Source: Eumeta japonica (taxonomy: Eukaryota > Arthropoda > Insecta > Lepidoptera > Psychidae). From it: a stretch of 64,000 bases of DNA. The stretch is from contig BGZK01000151.1 in assembly GCA_005406025.1 (NCBI GenBank), positions 248,001 to 312,000 on the forward strand, given 5' to 3'. The position numbers were made by a program, and so were the translations under genes. Shown piece by piece: positions 49,511 through 61,136 of this stretch. The stretch's first letter is position 1. Each line of letters begins with the position of its first letter. Under the pieces are notes generated by a model. The model ran no database searches, was not told where the DNA came from, and worked only from the letters and a program-made list of their open reading frames with translations.

Positions 49511-49729
49511 ATGACGTGGAACAAAACTACAACAGGAGGACAATGGGGAGGTAGCAAGAATACTTCGATGGTTTCGACAGCTTCGGCTCTTAATTTAAGT
49601 ACTGTGTTCATAGAAATTATGGAGGAGGCTCGCCGACAAAATGAGCCGTTGCACCGATTGAAAGAGCAAGTTCAAGAAGTCTTGTCGACAGGGGGAGCAG
49701 GCGCGCCGAAAGAAGAATCAGAGGCGTGA
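49511..49729 (+). CDS. Hypothetical small protein, coiled-coil-like
   Basis: From ATG 49511 this gives 72 aa, starting MTWNKTTTGGQWGGSKNTSM and ending KEESEA. The middle (FIEIMEEARRQNEPLHRLKE) is an amphipathic charged helix. Its base composition (GC-rich third positions, GCG/GCC/GGG codons) stands out from the AT-rich surroundings, as real exons do here. An in-frame ATG 24 bases upstream (49487) gives a longer form. No domain is recognised and no splice partner is found. It could be a complete small protein, an exon, or a retrocopy fragment. Confidence 0.35.
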   Translation: MTWNKTTTGGQWGGSKNTSMVSTASALNLSTVFIEIMEEARRQNEPLHRLKEQVQEVLSTGGAGAPKEESEA

Positions 49730-49880
49730 TTGAATAAGTAGGCTCGAGACCCTGCTCACCAACAAGGGGAGCATTTAAGAAGTTAGCGAGCATTGAAGAA
49801 ATTAGCTTAAAAATAGGTTTGCCATCATGAGTAGATTCGACTCCAAGAAGTAAATATGATCCTCAAAAGGTACAGGCCGA

Positions 49881-50108
49881 GTGGAAACGGTAAATTTATA
49901 TTGTACTTGGTCGGCTGACAGTCGTAAATTATTTTCTGTAGAAATTAACATTCCCGTAGGAAGTTGGAACACTCGAAAGACGTCGAACAAAGGTCGATTG
50001 CTCGGGTTCTATACATTATTCTATTTTGTTCTTATTTTATTACAGTGTCTATGGCTTGTTATTATTCTGAAATATAAACTTATTGGTTATGGCATGTATG
50101 GCGGTTGA
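49881..50108 (+). CDS. Possible small membrane ORF
   Basis: An open frame running from an upstream TGA to 50108 with no good ATG at its start. The second half, GRLLGFYTLFYFVLILLQCL and onward, would be one or two membrane segments, preceded by a polar part with two cysteine/tryptophan residues (CTWSADSRK). Lies 150 bases after the small ORF and 130 before the P450. May be chance; not recognised. Confidence 0.2.
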   Translation: METVNLYCTWSADSRKLFSVEINIPVGSWNTRKTSNKGRLLGFYTLFYFVLILLQCLWLVIILKYKLIGYGMYGG

Positions 50109-50188
50109 ATTTAAATATGTTCTATTTTAAGTGTTAGATTGTTTTTTGAATTGATGTCGCAAAAAATTTGACAAATGAATGTTTTGTC

Positions 50189-50200
50189 TATATATAAGCT
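50189..50200 (+). promoter_or_regulatory. Possible TATA box of the P450 gene
   Basis: CTATATATAAGC lies 38 bases before the start codon. If used, transcription would start about 10-20 bases before the ATG, giving a very short leader. An upstream non-coding exon cannot be excluded. Confidence 0.3.
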
Positions 50201-50237
50201 AAATACCGTTAGAATTTAGATATATATCCGCTCTATT

Positions 50238-53200
50238 ATGATATTCAAACAGTTAAGATTTATACAAAACGACCAAGTTAAACTTAGGTTCAAATATGCG
50301 TATAGAAATGTTCTCGCATTTTCCAAATTCTACTTACAAACAACGAAGACCGAAGAAGTACTGAAACAAGACGACATATTAAAATCAGCAGAAAGTTATG
50401 TATATGGAGTGAATCAAGATAAAGATCGAATTAGTAATGAAATTTTACCCTCTGCACCAATAACACCAATGTTAATGAGTATCAAGGAGCCCATTGTTTT
50501 GTCATTTGACGATGTACCTGGGCCTAAAAGCTTAAAATATCTTGCAAACGTCCGACAATATTTTTCTGATATTGGTACACAGCTTACTGCAAGCATTCTA
50601 ACTTTTGGAATTAATCTTGGTACAGTATATTTTAATTTAAATATAATTTCTGTTGTTATCTCGAATGTTTTAGATAAAACCTTTTGTAGTAAGACAACTT
50701 ATTTCAGTGCCTACTTTAGTTTCGGGTTCAGAACCTAGTTCAGGGTCTCAGACAATAAAAAAATTACCAAGTATAAATACTTCCATTTATATTCAATATG
50801 TATTGTTTTGAATTGAAATATTTGCTTTTCTTATTTGCTCTTTCACACAAAACTTATTCCACTTATTCTGTTTTTTTTTTTATCAAATGTTTCTTTTCCA
50901 TTTCAAATGTACATCATTAAAATTTTCAGGCGCATATTTCGACACTCCAAAGTCTTTCAGAACTCTTTCCAGGCTGTTTGATGAATATGGCCCTGTCGTA
51001 CGTTTTGTGAGTCCTGTTGGCAAAGATATTGTACTGATCAACCATCCTGACCATATCCAAAAAGTGTATGCAATGGAAGGAGAATATCCTGTTCGTTCTG
51101 CACTTGATTCATTGGAGAAATATAGAATTGAGCGTCAAAATTATATACATGGTGGACTATACACTGTGTAATTATATTCATAATATTAAAATACATAGTT
51201 TGTTAAAAAGCATTCTCTGTAAATTATTAGTCATGATTACCAGATAATTAAATATTTTATTGCTGTACATTAAATTTGTATAAACAAATATTATTCTAAA
51301 AAATTTTGTGTACAGCTCACATTAAAAATAAATCATAAAGATATAGAGAATTATATGAAGTTCATGTAAAACAATGAATTTTTAATAATTACAGGCATGG
51401 TAATGAGTGGAATAGACAAAGAACTTTGCTTTTTCAACCACTTCGAAATGCAATTTGCTATAATTTTTCCACTATTGGCGAAATTTGCGATATTTTTACC
51501 ATGAAGGTATATAACATGAGAAATCATCAAGACGAAATACCATCTGATTTGTACAAAGAAATCCATAAATGGGCATTTGATTGCATGGGTAAAGTTACTT
51601 TCAAACTAAACTAATGGTTAAAAAATATGGTCTTAAAATTTAGGTACCTAATTGCTGTTGACGTGCTAACAGGTTTGATGATATTTGGTAAAGAGTTCAA
51701 TATTTTAAAGAAAGATGAACACAGTCAATGCGATATGGCATGGCTTTACAACAGTTTTGTGAATGCGACAGAAGCAATTGCTAAATGTGAATCGGGTCTC
51801 CAACTGTGGAAAATTTTTAACACGCCCGCTTGGAATGCACTTGTTGTTAATTGTGACATCCTAAACAGGTTAAACATTTCAATACATATGTGATAAAATG
51901 TTTTTAATAACATTATACAAAATCAATATATGATTTTAATCTCAAACATTGTAATAACAAATATAAAGAGGATACCTATCGATGATCATTTTATTGGTTG
52001 AAGTAACAAAATATTAATTGTACCTAGTCTTTGTTTTCAGTATAATTGTTAAACACGTCATGGAAAGTAAACAATTTTCATCTGTCTCAACAATAAACAT
52101 TGAACAACCAGTCGATGAAATTAGAGGTGATACAATTTTGTTGAAATTATTTGTATAATTTAATAATTAGAGTTATATATACTATAAAACAATTTGAATA
52201 TTATTCAAGTTTGTAATTTGTATCTCAATTAGATGATCAACCAGGAATCGAGTGTGTGATTAACTCTATACTGATGGCTGAAAAAATGAAAGCAGAGGAT
52301 GTGGCAACAATTCTCATGGATATGCTACTTATTGGAATAAACACTGTGTGTATATTAGAAATGGCTTTTTTCACAATTTTATGAATATGTTCTATTATTT
52401 ATATTAACTGTTTTATTTCTTACCTTTTGATTAAAGTAAAACTTCTTAGATGTGACTCGAGAGTAACTGAAAAATTATTTTGGGCGAAAATAATATTCAA
52501 TAAAATTATAGTCTATTTACATAGTTTCTGCAATTATAATTTAAATTTTGAATTTGTCAAATATTCAAATTCAAAACTTTCAATGTAAACCCCTAAAATA
52601 TTTTTCAACACTATCTAATGAATAATTTAACTGTGCCCATGCCTCTGCCCAATTGGACATAGAAAGAATTCATTTATATTTTTTTTTATATCAGGTGGGA
52701 CCTTGCAGCTGGATACCAAAATGCTGACTACAAGAGATAACCTAGATTTTAATCTTCTTCAAATTGCTTTACTTTTTCAATTTGATTGTTTTGCTATTTC
52801 ATATTTTGATTTTTTACAACTTATTACAGTTTTTATATTACAGATAAATTCAGCTATGGGTTTTCTACTATACAATTTAGCATATTCCCAAAAGTGTCAG
52901 AAATTATTGTACAAAGAAATAGAGAAAGTTACAGTTGATTTTACCATAAAAGACGTAGATGACTTGGACAGAATGCCTTATCTACAAGCTTGCATAAAAG
53001 AAACTTTGAGGTATTCAATAGCAAAATTAAACAAATAAGTATTCCATGAATGAAAGTAGCTTTAGACTGAGTCATGATCCTTGTCATACATGAAATGTTG
53101 TTTTTTCAGATTGGTGCCTCCCATTCCAGTACTAACCAGAGTTTTGCAAAAAAACATAACACTGGATCGATATAAGTTAGCACACTCATTGGTTCAATTA

Positions 53201-54610
53201 AAGATACATGTATTTCTCTATGAAAATTTCTACTATTATTAAAGAACCAATTTAATTACTTTTATTGATACATAATGTGCTTATATGCTTGTTTACATGA
53301 ATCTTTACTTAGAATTATGTAGCTTTTTGAATGTATATTATGTTAATTACTTAATTTAGTTTCAAGTACAATGAGTAGAAATTGAAAAAGGTAGATTTTT
53401 TAAATATTATTCAAGCAAGTAATGGTTAATTGAAATTTTTATTGTTTTCGATTTATGCTTTTCCTAATTTTGTTTTTCTTGTGAAATGCTTGAAAAATTA
53501 TAAAATATTGAACTTGAGTGTGTACTCAAGTTCAGTATCTTATAATTTCTTAAGGTCATTAGAAACATATGCGTGAAAATAGCATTTCCATCAGAACCTG
53601 CACGAAACTACATTGACGCATTTCACGACCATGGGTTGGTACCCATGTCCATAGGGAAAAAAACTGTAAGAAACTACGTTGACACATTTCACGGCTTTGG
53701 GTTCATACCCCACGTGTCCATATGGAAAAGATGGCACAAAATCATATAGAGAAAATTCTTGTTCAATCTACATGGTGTAAGCAGTCCGGCCTCGCCTTAC
53801 CGTGGCTGGCGTTTCTCTATGATATTGCCTAACCCCGCCTCATTGACAATCGATACACAAACATGAAGACGGGTGACGGTGGCCGAGTAGTATTTTCGAT
53901 TTTCCTAGTAATTCCCAAAGATGCTTAACAAAATATAATAAATTAAAACCCTTTGTTTTGCACTTTATTTCTAGTATTCCAAGGGGTACCTTAATAATAA
54001 TGTCGACTAAAGACTCTGCCCTGAAAGAAGGTAATTACGATGATGCGACCAAATTTTATCCTGACAGATGGCTCAAACCTGATTCTAAAGAGTACCATGC
54101 TTTTGCTAGTATTCCATTCGGCTTTGGAGCGAGGAAATGCATAGGACAGAATGTAGCAGAGGTCATGCTCGCAGTTTTAACTATAAAGGTAATAACATTA
54201 TTATAGTGATTAGTTACTAGAAATGATTTGAATTATTATTATAATGTACAATGCAACAGTACATTCGTTTTGTGTCATATAGTAACACACTAAAGGCATC
54301 TTCCATCATTCTCCATTTAAAAATTCACTTTTAACATTAGATTTCAATTTTACATCCTCTTAAAATTGTTAAAGGACATGCAATGCAAAATTAATTTAAA
54401 ATGTGATTTTGTTAAAAAGTATATTTAAAAGAGATGGTGGAAGAGGCCCTAAGATATAAAATTAAATGCAAATTATTTTTCATTTTTCAGCTCATAGGGA
54501 AATACAAAATGGAATACCATTATGGCGATATTGTCCCGACACGTGGCTTTATAGCTAAACCTAACAAACCCCTTAAAATAAGATTTATTGATAGATACAA
54601 AGATATCTGA
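50238..54610 (+). CDS. Mitochondrial-clan cytochrome P450
   Basis: Ten exons: 50238-50619, 50930-51167, 51395-51588, 51673-51868, 52041-52126, 52233-52345, 52844-53010, 53110-53175, 53975-54188, 54491-54610. All junctions are GT/AG and in phase; 591 aa. Heme-thiolate monooxygenase, probably in the mitochondrial inner membrane fed by adrenodoxin. Visible: a basic N-terminus (MIFKQLRF...) suitable as a targeting peptide, the hinge VPGPKSL (~94-100), helix C HGNEWNRQR, helix I DMLLIGINT (395-403), ExxR ETLR (456-459), FYPDRW (508-513), and heme loop PFGFGARKCIGQN with Cys536 as ligand. The conserved helix-I acid is Asn402. GEYPVRSALDSLEKYR fits the mitochondrial clan (CYP302/314/315/333/339/301 types). 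I cannot fix the CYP family. Confidence 0.88.
53606..53727. repeat. Two ~60 bp tandem copies in P450 intron 8
   Basis: AAACTACATTGACGCATTTC is repeated as AAACTACGTTGACACATTTC about 64 bases later, and both copies run on through a GGGTT...ACCC segment to TCCATAKGGAAAA. About 80% identical overall. Confidence 0.6.
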
Positions 54611-55727
54611 AGAAATATTATCCTCAAAATATTCAAAAGGTTTTACAGAATATTAAATTTAAGATCACAAGTGATGTATTTGATTTGATTTATAATTTGT
54701 TTGTTCTTTTTGTTTGAAACAGAGACATTACAGATATGTTCATTGTATTATGGAGAAGTGAATGATCTATTAAACTATTAAGAAGTCCTCTATAATGTTT
54801 TATTACCTGACAATAGCAAAAATTGTAATGAAGAATTGTATTAGGGAGATAGTTTGCTACCTGACAGATTAAACTACTGAACAGATTTCAACAAATGAAA
54901 TGTCCCCAAAGTCTTGCTCATTAGAATTGCCTGAGGATTATGGCAATTTTGAAATTGGGATTGCTAATTATGCCCAAAATATTAGAATGAGCGAAAAGGA
55001 CTGGTATATTATGAAATATAATTTTTGAGTACTATATTTTCATAACATGGTCGATGATATAGCAAAAATTGTAGACTAATTTCTTATAGAAAACACTTCA
55101 TGTAGATACATGGATTGCTTAAGCAGCACCAAGCAGACGGCACAGTTCAATTTAGTTCTGCGACTGCAGCAAAAACACACCAACTGCTCGACCTTTTGAC
55201 TGCTCTGGAACAGCCAGCAATCACTTTCCTAAAAGTCTCAATCATTATAATTACCTCTTTTTATGTCAAATATACATATGTGCTGTGACATAATACTTAT
55301 TCTTGAGCACTTTCAATTTTCAGCAAATCAAGTGTTTGATGACTGCTTAATTTACCATTGGTTAGGCATTTTAAAACGACTAGTTTAACGGTTCTATGTT
55401 TTCAATGAAGGACAACTCACGGTTTACAACATTACAAAATACAAATTGTCATTTATAAACTACTTCAATTAGAATAGTTGAGAACTCGACTTGCAAAAAC
55501 TGAAATTACATTAAATTGTAACTACCTAGATACCGGGAAATCATACAAATGTAGCATAGGATCGTTTTGTTGTGAACAATGATGATAGATACACAAAATT
55601 TTTCAGGGAGTTCGGTATCGACATGTGACCACGTAATCCCATTTTTTTTATATCTTGCTTACTGCAAAATTTGGATCCAACACAGTATTCCGATTTTTAT
55701 AATAAAACTACATTTTAAAGACAATTG
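54611..55727. other. Intergenic between convergent P450 and LIN52
   Basis: Holds the P450 3' UTR (possible ATTAAA signal at ~54769). A GC-richer patch near 55,110-55,210 has no readable product. Confidence 0.4.
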
Positions 55728-55733
55728 TTTATT
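55728..55733 (-). promoter_or_regulatory. Polyadenylation signal of LIN52
   Basis: AATAAA on the minus strand, 22 bases past the LIN52 stop codon. It would give a very short 3' UTR. Confidence 0.45.
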
Positions 55734-55755
55734 ATTAAAGTATCCTACTTAAAGA

Positions 55756-55907
55756 CTAATTATGTAACCGTTGCCGTTTAGATGAGAATATATTTAGATA
55801 CTTTCCTCTAGTCATTTCTTTTGCTTCTTCTAAACCAAGCTGGTATGCCAAGTCATGTAATTTTTTTACCTCCATAATGAGACTAGTCGTAGATAGAGTT
55901 CCCAATT
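55756..55907 (-). CDS. lin-52: LIN52 exon 4 and stop
   Basis: Acceptor TTTTACAG. Encodes QLGTLSTTSLIMEVKKLHDL and the conserved QLGLEEAKEMTRGKYLN, then a basic tail KRQRLHN. This is the helical part that contacts LIN9 in the MuvB complex (family knowledge). Confidence 0.93.
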
Positions 55908-58122
55908 CTGTAAAACATGAAAAAAATAAATGATTTATTTGAAACAAGAAATTATTAATATGAGACCATAGTCACTTATAGATGTTAGGTTATGGTCATT
56001 ATGAAATCTCAACAAATTTTAAAGATTTGTTCGATACTATAAGCTTAGGTGAGCAAGCTATATAGATCACTAATGTCATAGTTACACACACATATACAGA
56101 AATAAAAATAATAGAAGTTATAATTTTAGGATATCAAAGTGTTAAATACATTTTTCGATGGGAAAATGTGTGTTCAAACCAAATGCAATGTTCAAAGACT
56201 CAACTATATTCATCTGCTTTTATTTACTAAAACCTGTTAAATCTGTATTTACTTGAAAATACAAATTGTAGAGTGATTCTATAGTTCATTTAAGATTGTA
56301 ATTCAATATGCATTAGTTCAACATTTACGGTGGGTTGCGCAAAAAGTAAAAACGCAATTCGTACTTCATAGATTTAATAGAAAACGTATGAACAACCTGT
56401 AAAAATCTTACGTTTATGAATAAGGTTTTTACTTTTAGTGAAACCTGTCATTATAGCGGTGTGCTTCAAACTGTCATTTGCAGTATTTAACCGCAAACTG
56501 TCATAGTTAAAAACTAAATATGTCAAAATAGCAGTAATTTAGAAGATATTTGAACATTTGAACATTAACTTAATGTCACAAATGTCAATATTTTTAAAAC
56601 TAACTTAGGCAACTGCCAATTGTGAAGTTAAAGCAACGTGACGTGACGCATTAAAATGGCAAGAAAGTTTGACATTGTGTTACAAGGGGGGAGAATCATA
56701 GAGGGACGAATCTTAAGCTTCTTCATGGTCACATTTATAAAGAATTTAAAACTTTAAAGGAGACGTTTCACGAATGCATGGAGCTCCAGCCTGCACCTAG
56801 TACATAATTAATTTGAAAACGCTATTAATAGTGCTTGATTATCATTTTGGCATACTTTAATTTAGTTTTTTTGTACAAAGCTGTTGAATACATAATTATA
56901 GACAATCTTTAATTTTAAAAATAAAGATGGCGTCATTGACAAATTCACCGGTGATAATGTTCAGTGACAGAGAGACAGTCACGCAAGATAGCAGTATATT
57001 CTTTTTTTTATAACTTATTAAGATATTGGGAACAAGGACAAATAAGTAGATGTTATTTATTTAAAAAACTTTGTTTCGTTGGTTTATTTCTAACTTCATT
57101 AGGAAATTCTGGAAAGCATAGTTACAAATAGCTAGATAATCATAATATGTATATAAAAGAATTATAATAATTATACCAAAACAATTCCATAAATTTATAA
57201 AAACGTACAATAATTATATCCCTCATAGAATAAATTCCTAAATAATTGTGTCATGAATTTAAGATATGGTTAACAAATAATTGATACAAAAAATTATATA
57301 TTTCTTATTTTTGAGGTTAACATCCTTATTGAACATTCTGGTTCACAATACCAGGTAAATGCACAATAAAACAAGATCAAATCGAATTACATGCGGTGGT
57401 TATTTGTTCTTTCCATTACAATTTACTTATCTAAAGTATTAATATAATTTTTCAACTAACTAGAAAAAAAAGGTTGATGAGTGACAACCACCAACCCGGC
57501 ACCATTTCATTTAAAAGACAATGCATTAACTAATCAGTAATTGAAATATATATAAGGAATTTAAATTAAGAAACACCAAAAACCTGCACCCTAATTTTAT
57601 TCTTTAAAGAAATGATTTTTCAAAATGATGAAACTGAGAGTTTCAATACTACTCATATAATCAACAACTGTTTGTGGTTTCTTATTATTTATTATTGAAA
57701 ATTCATGGTTTTGTAATTCAATAAAATTTATATCTACTTACTTAATAAAAAAATATATAATTGAATCTTTCATTAAGGCAAAAGGAGATTTATTCACAAA
57801 TGGAACAGATGATTCTTCAAATTAATTCTATAAAATCAAATAGATGTTGTATAATTTCATAATAAACGTTCATTTATTTGATTTGATAGAGAAATATTAA
57901 CCAAAAGAATCAAAAACACACACTTGCATAAACTAACACATACTATTTCATTTTTGGTTGAATAAAGAATCATTGTTGATTTTGGGAGTAGATTCCTAGA
58001 TTCATGATTCTCTACATGATTTGTACAACTTCAAATAATAAAAGAAAATTACAAAGATGAAATCAATATAAAAAAAGAAAATAAATTTACTATAATAAGT
58101 ACATATAAATTTACTATAACAA

Positions 58123-58169
<47 letters not shown>

Positions 58170-60672
58170 AATCAAATGTATCAGTTATCATTATTAATCA
58201 TTCTAATAAACATGTACCTAAATTACTTGCAAAATATTTGCAAATAATTTATAGGTATTCTAAATATGTGCACTATAAATTCAAAGCGTTATTTAGTTTT
58301 CAGAAAGAATAGTTGAGTTAGAAAAGTATAGCACCTAATCTGTTGGTTGTCTGAGAAAGATAATTGCAACAGAGAGAATGAGAAAAAACAATATGTAAAT
58401 TAATTGATACCAATAGAATTTCATAACAAAATATAGAAAATTATAATTAATACACTCTTTCATAAATGTTCGAAACACTAATAAAAAGCTCTCTGTTAAA
58501 GGAAGTGAACCAAGATGTTTGAGCATATTGTTGAAATAAGACATCTCTACGGCTTTAATTTTCAATGCAATTTTAGATATCACTAATTCATAAGTGCCTT
58601 TTATATGTAAGTTTGGGCATATTCTTTACCAATTGTTTGCACCTGTTTCATTGTATTTACTCCAATTATTATTAATATTAGTAGAACCCTATTAAAAGTT
58701 TCTAATCGGCATTTAAATTGTTTCCATTCTCATTGGAATATCGAGTATGCAGAATAAATGTGAAAATAAGTCTAGAAACTAGATTGTTTTACTGTTAGAA
58801 ATATATTACAAGAACCTAAATATTGTTACACAATTGAATATTTTTGCTTGTTTAATCAGATAGTTAATAAAAAGACACAATATCTACTACATATAACTTT
58901 AAGTACATATCACTAACATAAACAAAAAGGTAAGTTTGATATTATGAATAATAAATTTATTAAGAATAAACATTTTACATCATTACAAAGAATCAATTAT
59001 TTAATTGTACAACCTTATGCACATCTATTATTAGAATCTTTTCAAAAATAGAGCCCCTATCTAGAAGTTTAAAAAAAAAAGCAATAAAAGTGGTGTCATT
59101 TTAGGTTACTTGAACTAAATCTTACTACAATGAACAGCAGCAAAGAAAATGAGGATATCTCAGAGAAAAATTTAAAATCCTTAATAGATATTATGTGTCA
59201 ATTGTATCCAAAGGTAATAAGAGTCATAGCAGAAATTTAAAATAGTGCTCCATAAACTATTCAAAATTCCACTAACAAACCAAGAATACATTTTTGGCCT
59301 AACCATGTGGTTAATGATTGAAATGAGCTGCATTCTTCAGTGGTGGAAGTTTTGATCATTAGCACTTATAAGAAACACTTTAATATCAAGCTGAATTTAG
59401 TTTTGTTAGTTCTCACAAAAACTGTCATTGAGGTTTCGACTATTAAATTAAAATATTAGATGACTTTTAGAGTATGATTTGATTCTATTCACTATTCAAA
59501 TTAATTTTACTATTATTTACGTTATGGAACATTAACAATAAGCAGAATAGGTAATGCAGGCATAAGACGACTGTCAGGCCATATACTGAGGATAAAACAA
59601 AAATTAACAATTGAAAATGGAATTGTTTCTTAGCGTTACAAAAAGCTCTCTGTACTTAACCAAATAAATTTTATATTTTGTGTTTGGTATAAAATTATTC
59701 CTAAGGTAAAGTCAAATATTATGTTTAGAATATCAACAAAAGCACACACATTACCCAGAATTTTTATACATTGTGCAAAATTATTTGTATATATGTAATT
59801 AAGCAATTTATTCCATGTATATAATTCCAAATGTTATGACTTAAATAGCAATCTTTTTCGAAGTAGTTTAGGGTTGATTACTTTCATAAAATTGAAAAAA
59901 AAAAGGAAAATTCATTGCAAAAGACTACAAAGGTTAAAGTATAGAAATCAACTTATGATATAATTACTAGCATGAGATCATTTTTAAAAAGCATCAATGT
60001 TTTTAGTAACCATAATTGTTTACCACCTAACATATATTATTAAACAAAATAATTACTATTTTATTTACTTACGTTGCATGTATGCAATATCGTCATTACT
60101 TAAACCTCGGTGCCAAGGCGGTGGAACTTCTTTGGGATCCTGAAGTGGTGCAAATCCCGATATTCCTGGAACTGTGATATCATTTGCATCAATAGAATTT
60201 GAACTCAAATGAGTATAATCATTCCCGTCACTCATGCTAAAAGTTTGAAATTAAAATTTAACCGAAAACACCACAAGAACGTGATTGTATAGACACTGAC
60301 AACATGACATTTAAGACGTAAATGCCGCGATTTTTTAAAATCCTTATATTTATAACTTCATGCAATTATACGCTTAATACTTAACAAAAAGGCTTACTCG
60401 GTTCAGGCCATATTTCTGGAGAAGTTCGGTCGAGCTTTTCTAAGCTGAGGAGACTTTCTTCCCAATTCGGTAGTGGAATATCATCGTTTGTTGTCTGCGC
60501 TGCATCGAAACATTGTGTACAACAAATATTAATAATTAATGTTCATAGAGATATTCGTTAATTTTTTATAATATATAGCGTTGTTTGGTCGAATACTGAG
60601 TAAAAATGTAACATTTTAAGACTGTAATTATTAATTACCTTCTTGAATAATCCCGGGTTGTTTCGCGGCCAT
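55756..60672 (-). CDS. lin-52: LIN52, DREAM/MuvB core subunit
   Basis: Exons 60639-60672, 60398-60499, 60073-60171 and 55756-55907 join in phase to 128 aa (human LIN52 is 116). LIN52 is part of the MuvB core that, with p107/p130-type pocket proteins and E2F/DP, represses cell-cycle genes. Visible: the pocket-protein motif LLSLEKL (28-34, form LxSxExL); Ser38 in DRTSPEIWPE, equivalent to human Ser28, the DYRK1A site; IPGISGF; and the strongly conserved C-terminus LAYQLGLEEAKEMTRGKYLN. Start ATG at 60672 gives MAAKQPGII. The acceptor at 60172 was chosen because it rebuilds WPEPIPG and keeps the frame; another AG 60 bases upstream leads at once to a stop. Intron 3 is 4.2 kb. Confidence 0.93.
55908..60072. 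other. LIN52 intron 3
   Basis: 4.2 kb, AT-rich. A weak inverted repeat GCAAAAAGTAAAAAC / GTTTTTACTTTT lies at ~56337-56445. A TA microsatellite is at 58,124-58,167. ORFs of 60-80 codons inside show no motif. Confidence 0.45.
58124..58167. repeat. TA microsatellite, ~22 units
   Basis: Uninterrupted TA dinucleotide run in LIN52 intron 3. Confidence 0.95.
60073..60499 (-). CDS. lin-52: LIN52 exons 2 and 3
   Basis: Exon 2 (60398-60499, donor GTAAGC) carries the LxSxExL motif and Ser38. Exon 3 (60073-60171, donor GTAAGT) runs from PGISGFAPLQDPKEVPPPWH to DDIAYMQ. The 226-base intron 2 contains an in-frame ATG (60235) open into exon 3. Confidence 0.9.
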
Positions 60673-61136
60673 TTTCTTTACTTGTCCAAAGTATATTTAT
60701 TTGTGACTTGGCTGCTAATTTTTTTTGATTGATCAATACTTAGAAAGACTATGTTTAGTTTTTTTTTTTGAAAATACAATAGTAATTTCCTAACACATAT
60801 CAAAAATAACATATTGAATAAGTGTTATATAGCAGAAGTGTTTGTTATTTTTTATTGAGGTCATTATATCACTTAGTACGATTTCTAAGGAGACTATACA
60901 ATTAGTGCTACCAAAACTAAATCTGAACATCACATGGTAATGCATGCAAATATCCGATAAGTCTTTAAGTCACCTATTGCACTAATATAATCACGTGATG
61001 CATGGGTCTCGAACTTCATGCACTAATAAAAAACCACACTATTACCACCATTATAATAAGCACAGTAGTATCAGCTGACCTCGTCGTACTAGAAAAAATA
61101 TGAGTGTGAACTAAGAAAAAATGAATTTTCTATCAA
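60673..61136. other. LIN52 upstream region
   Basis: Probable promoter side of LIN52; contains AT-rich sequence, GCATGCAAAT near 60943 and TCACGTGA near 60992. No clear core promoter element. Confidence 0.35.

Noticed and set aside
51634..51674. Acceptor TTTAG at ~51642 for P450 exon 4
   Set aside because: Using it puts a TAA two codons into the exon; the acceptor AACAG before 51673 keeps the frame and the family pattern.
53690..53760. tRNA-like GGTTCATACCCC segment
   Set aside because: No matching acceptor stem or D/anticodon arms; it is part of a tandem duplication.
60232..60240. Acceptor at ~60236 as the normal LIN52 exon 3 border
   Set aside because: Joined to exon 2 in its phase it gives an immediate TGA; the acceptor before 60171 rebuilds WPEPIPG. 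Kept only as a possible alternative start.
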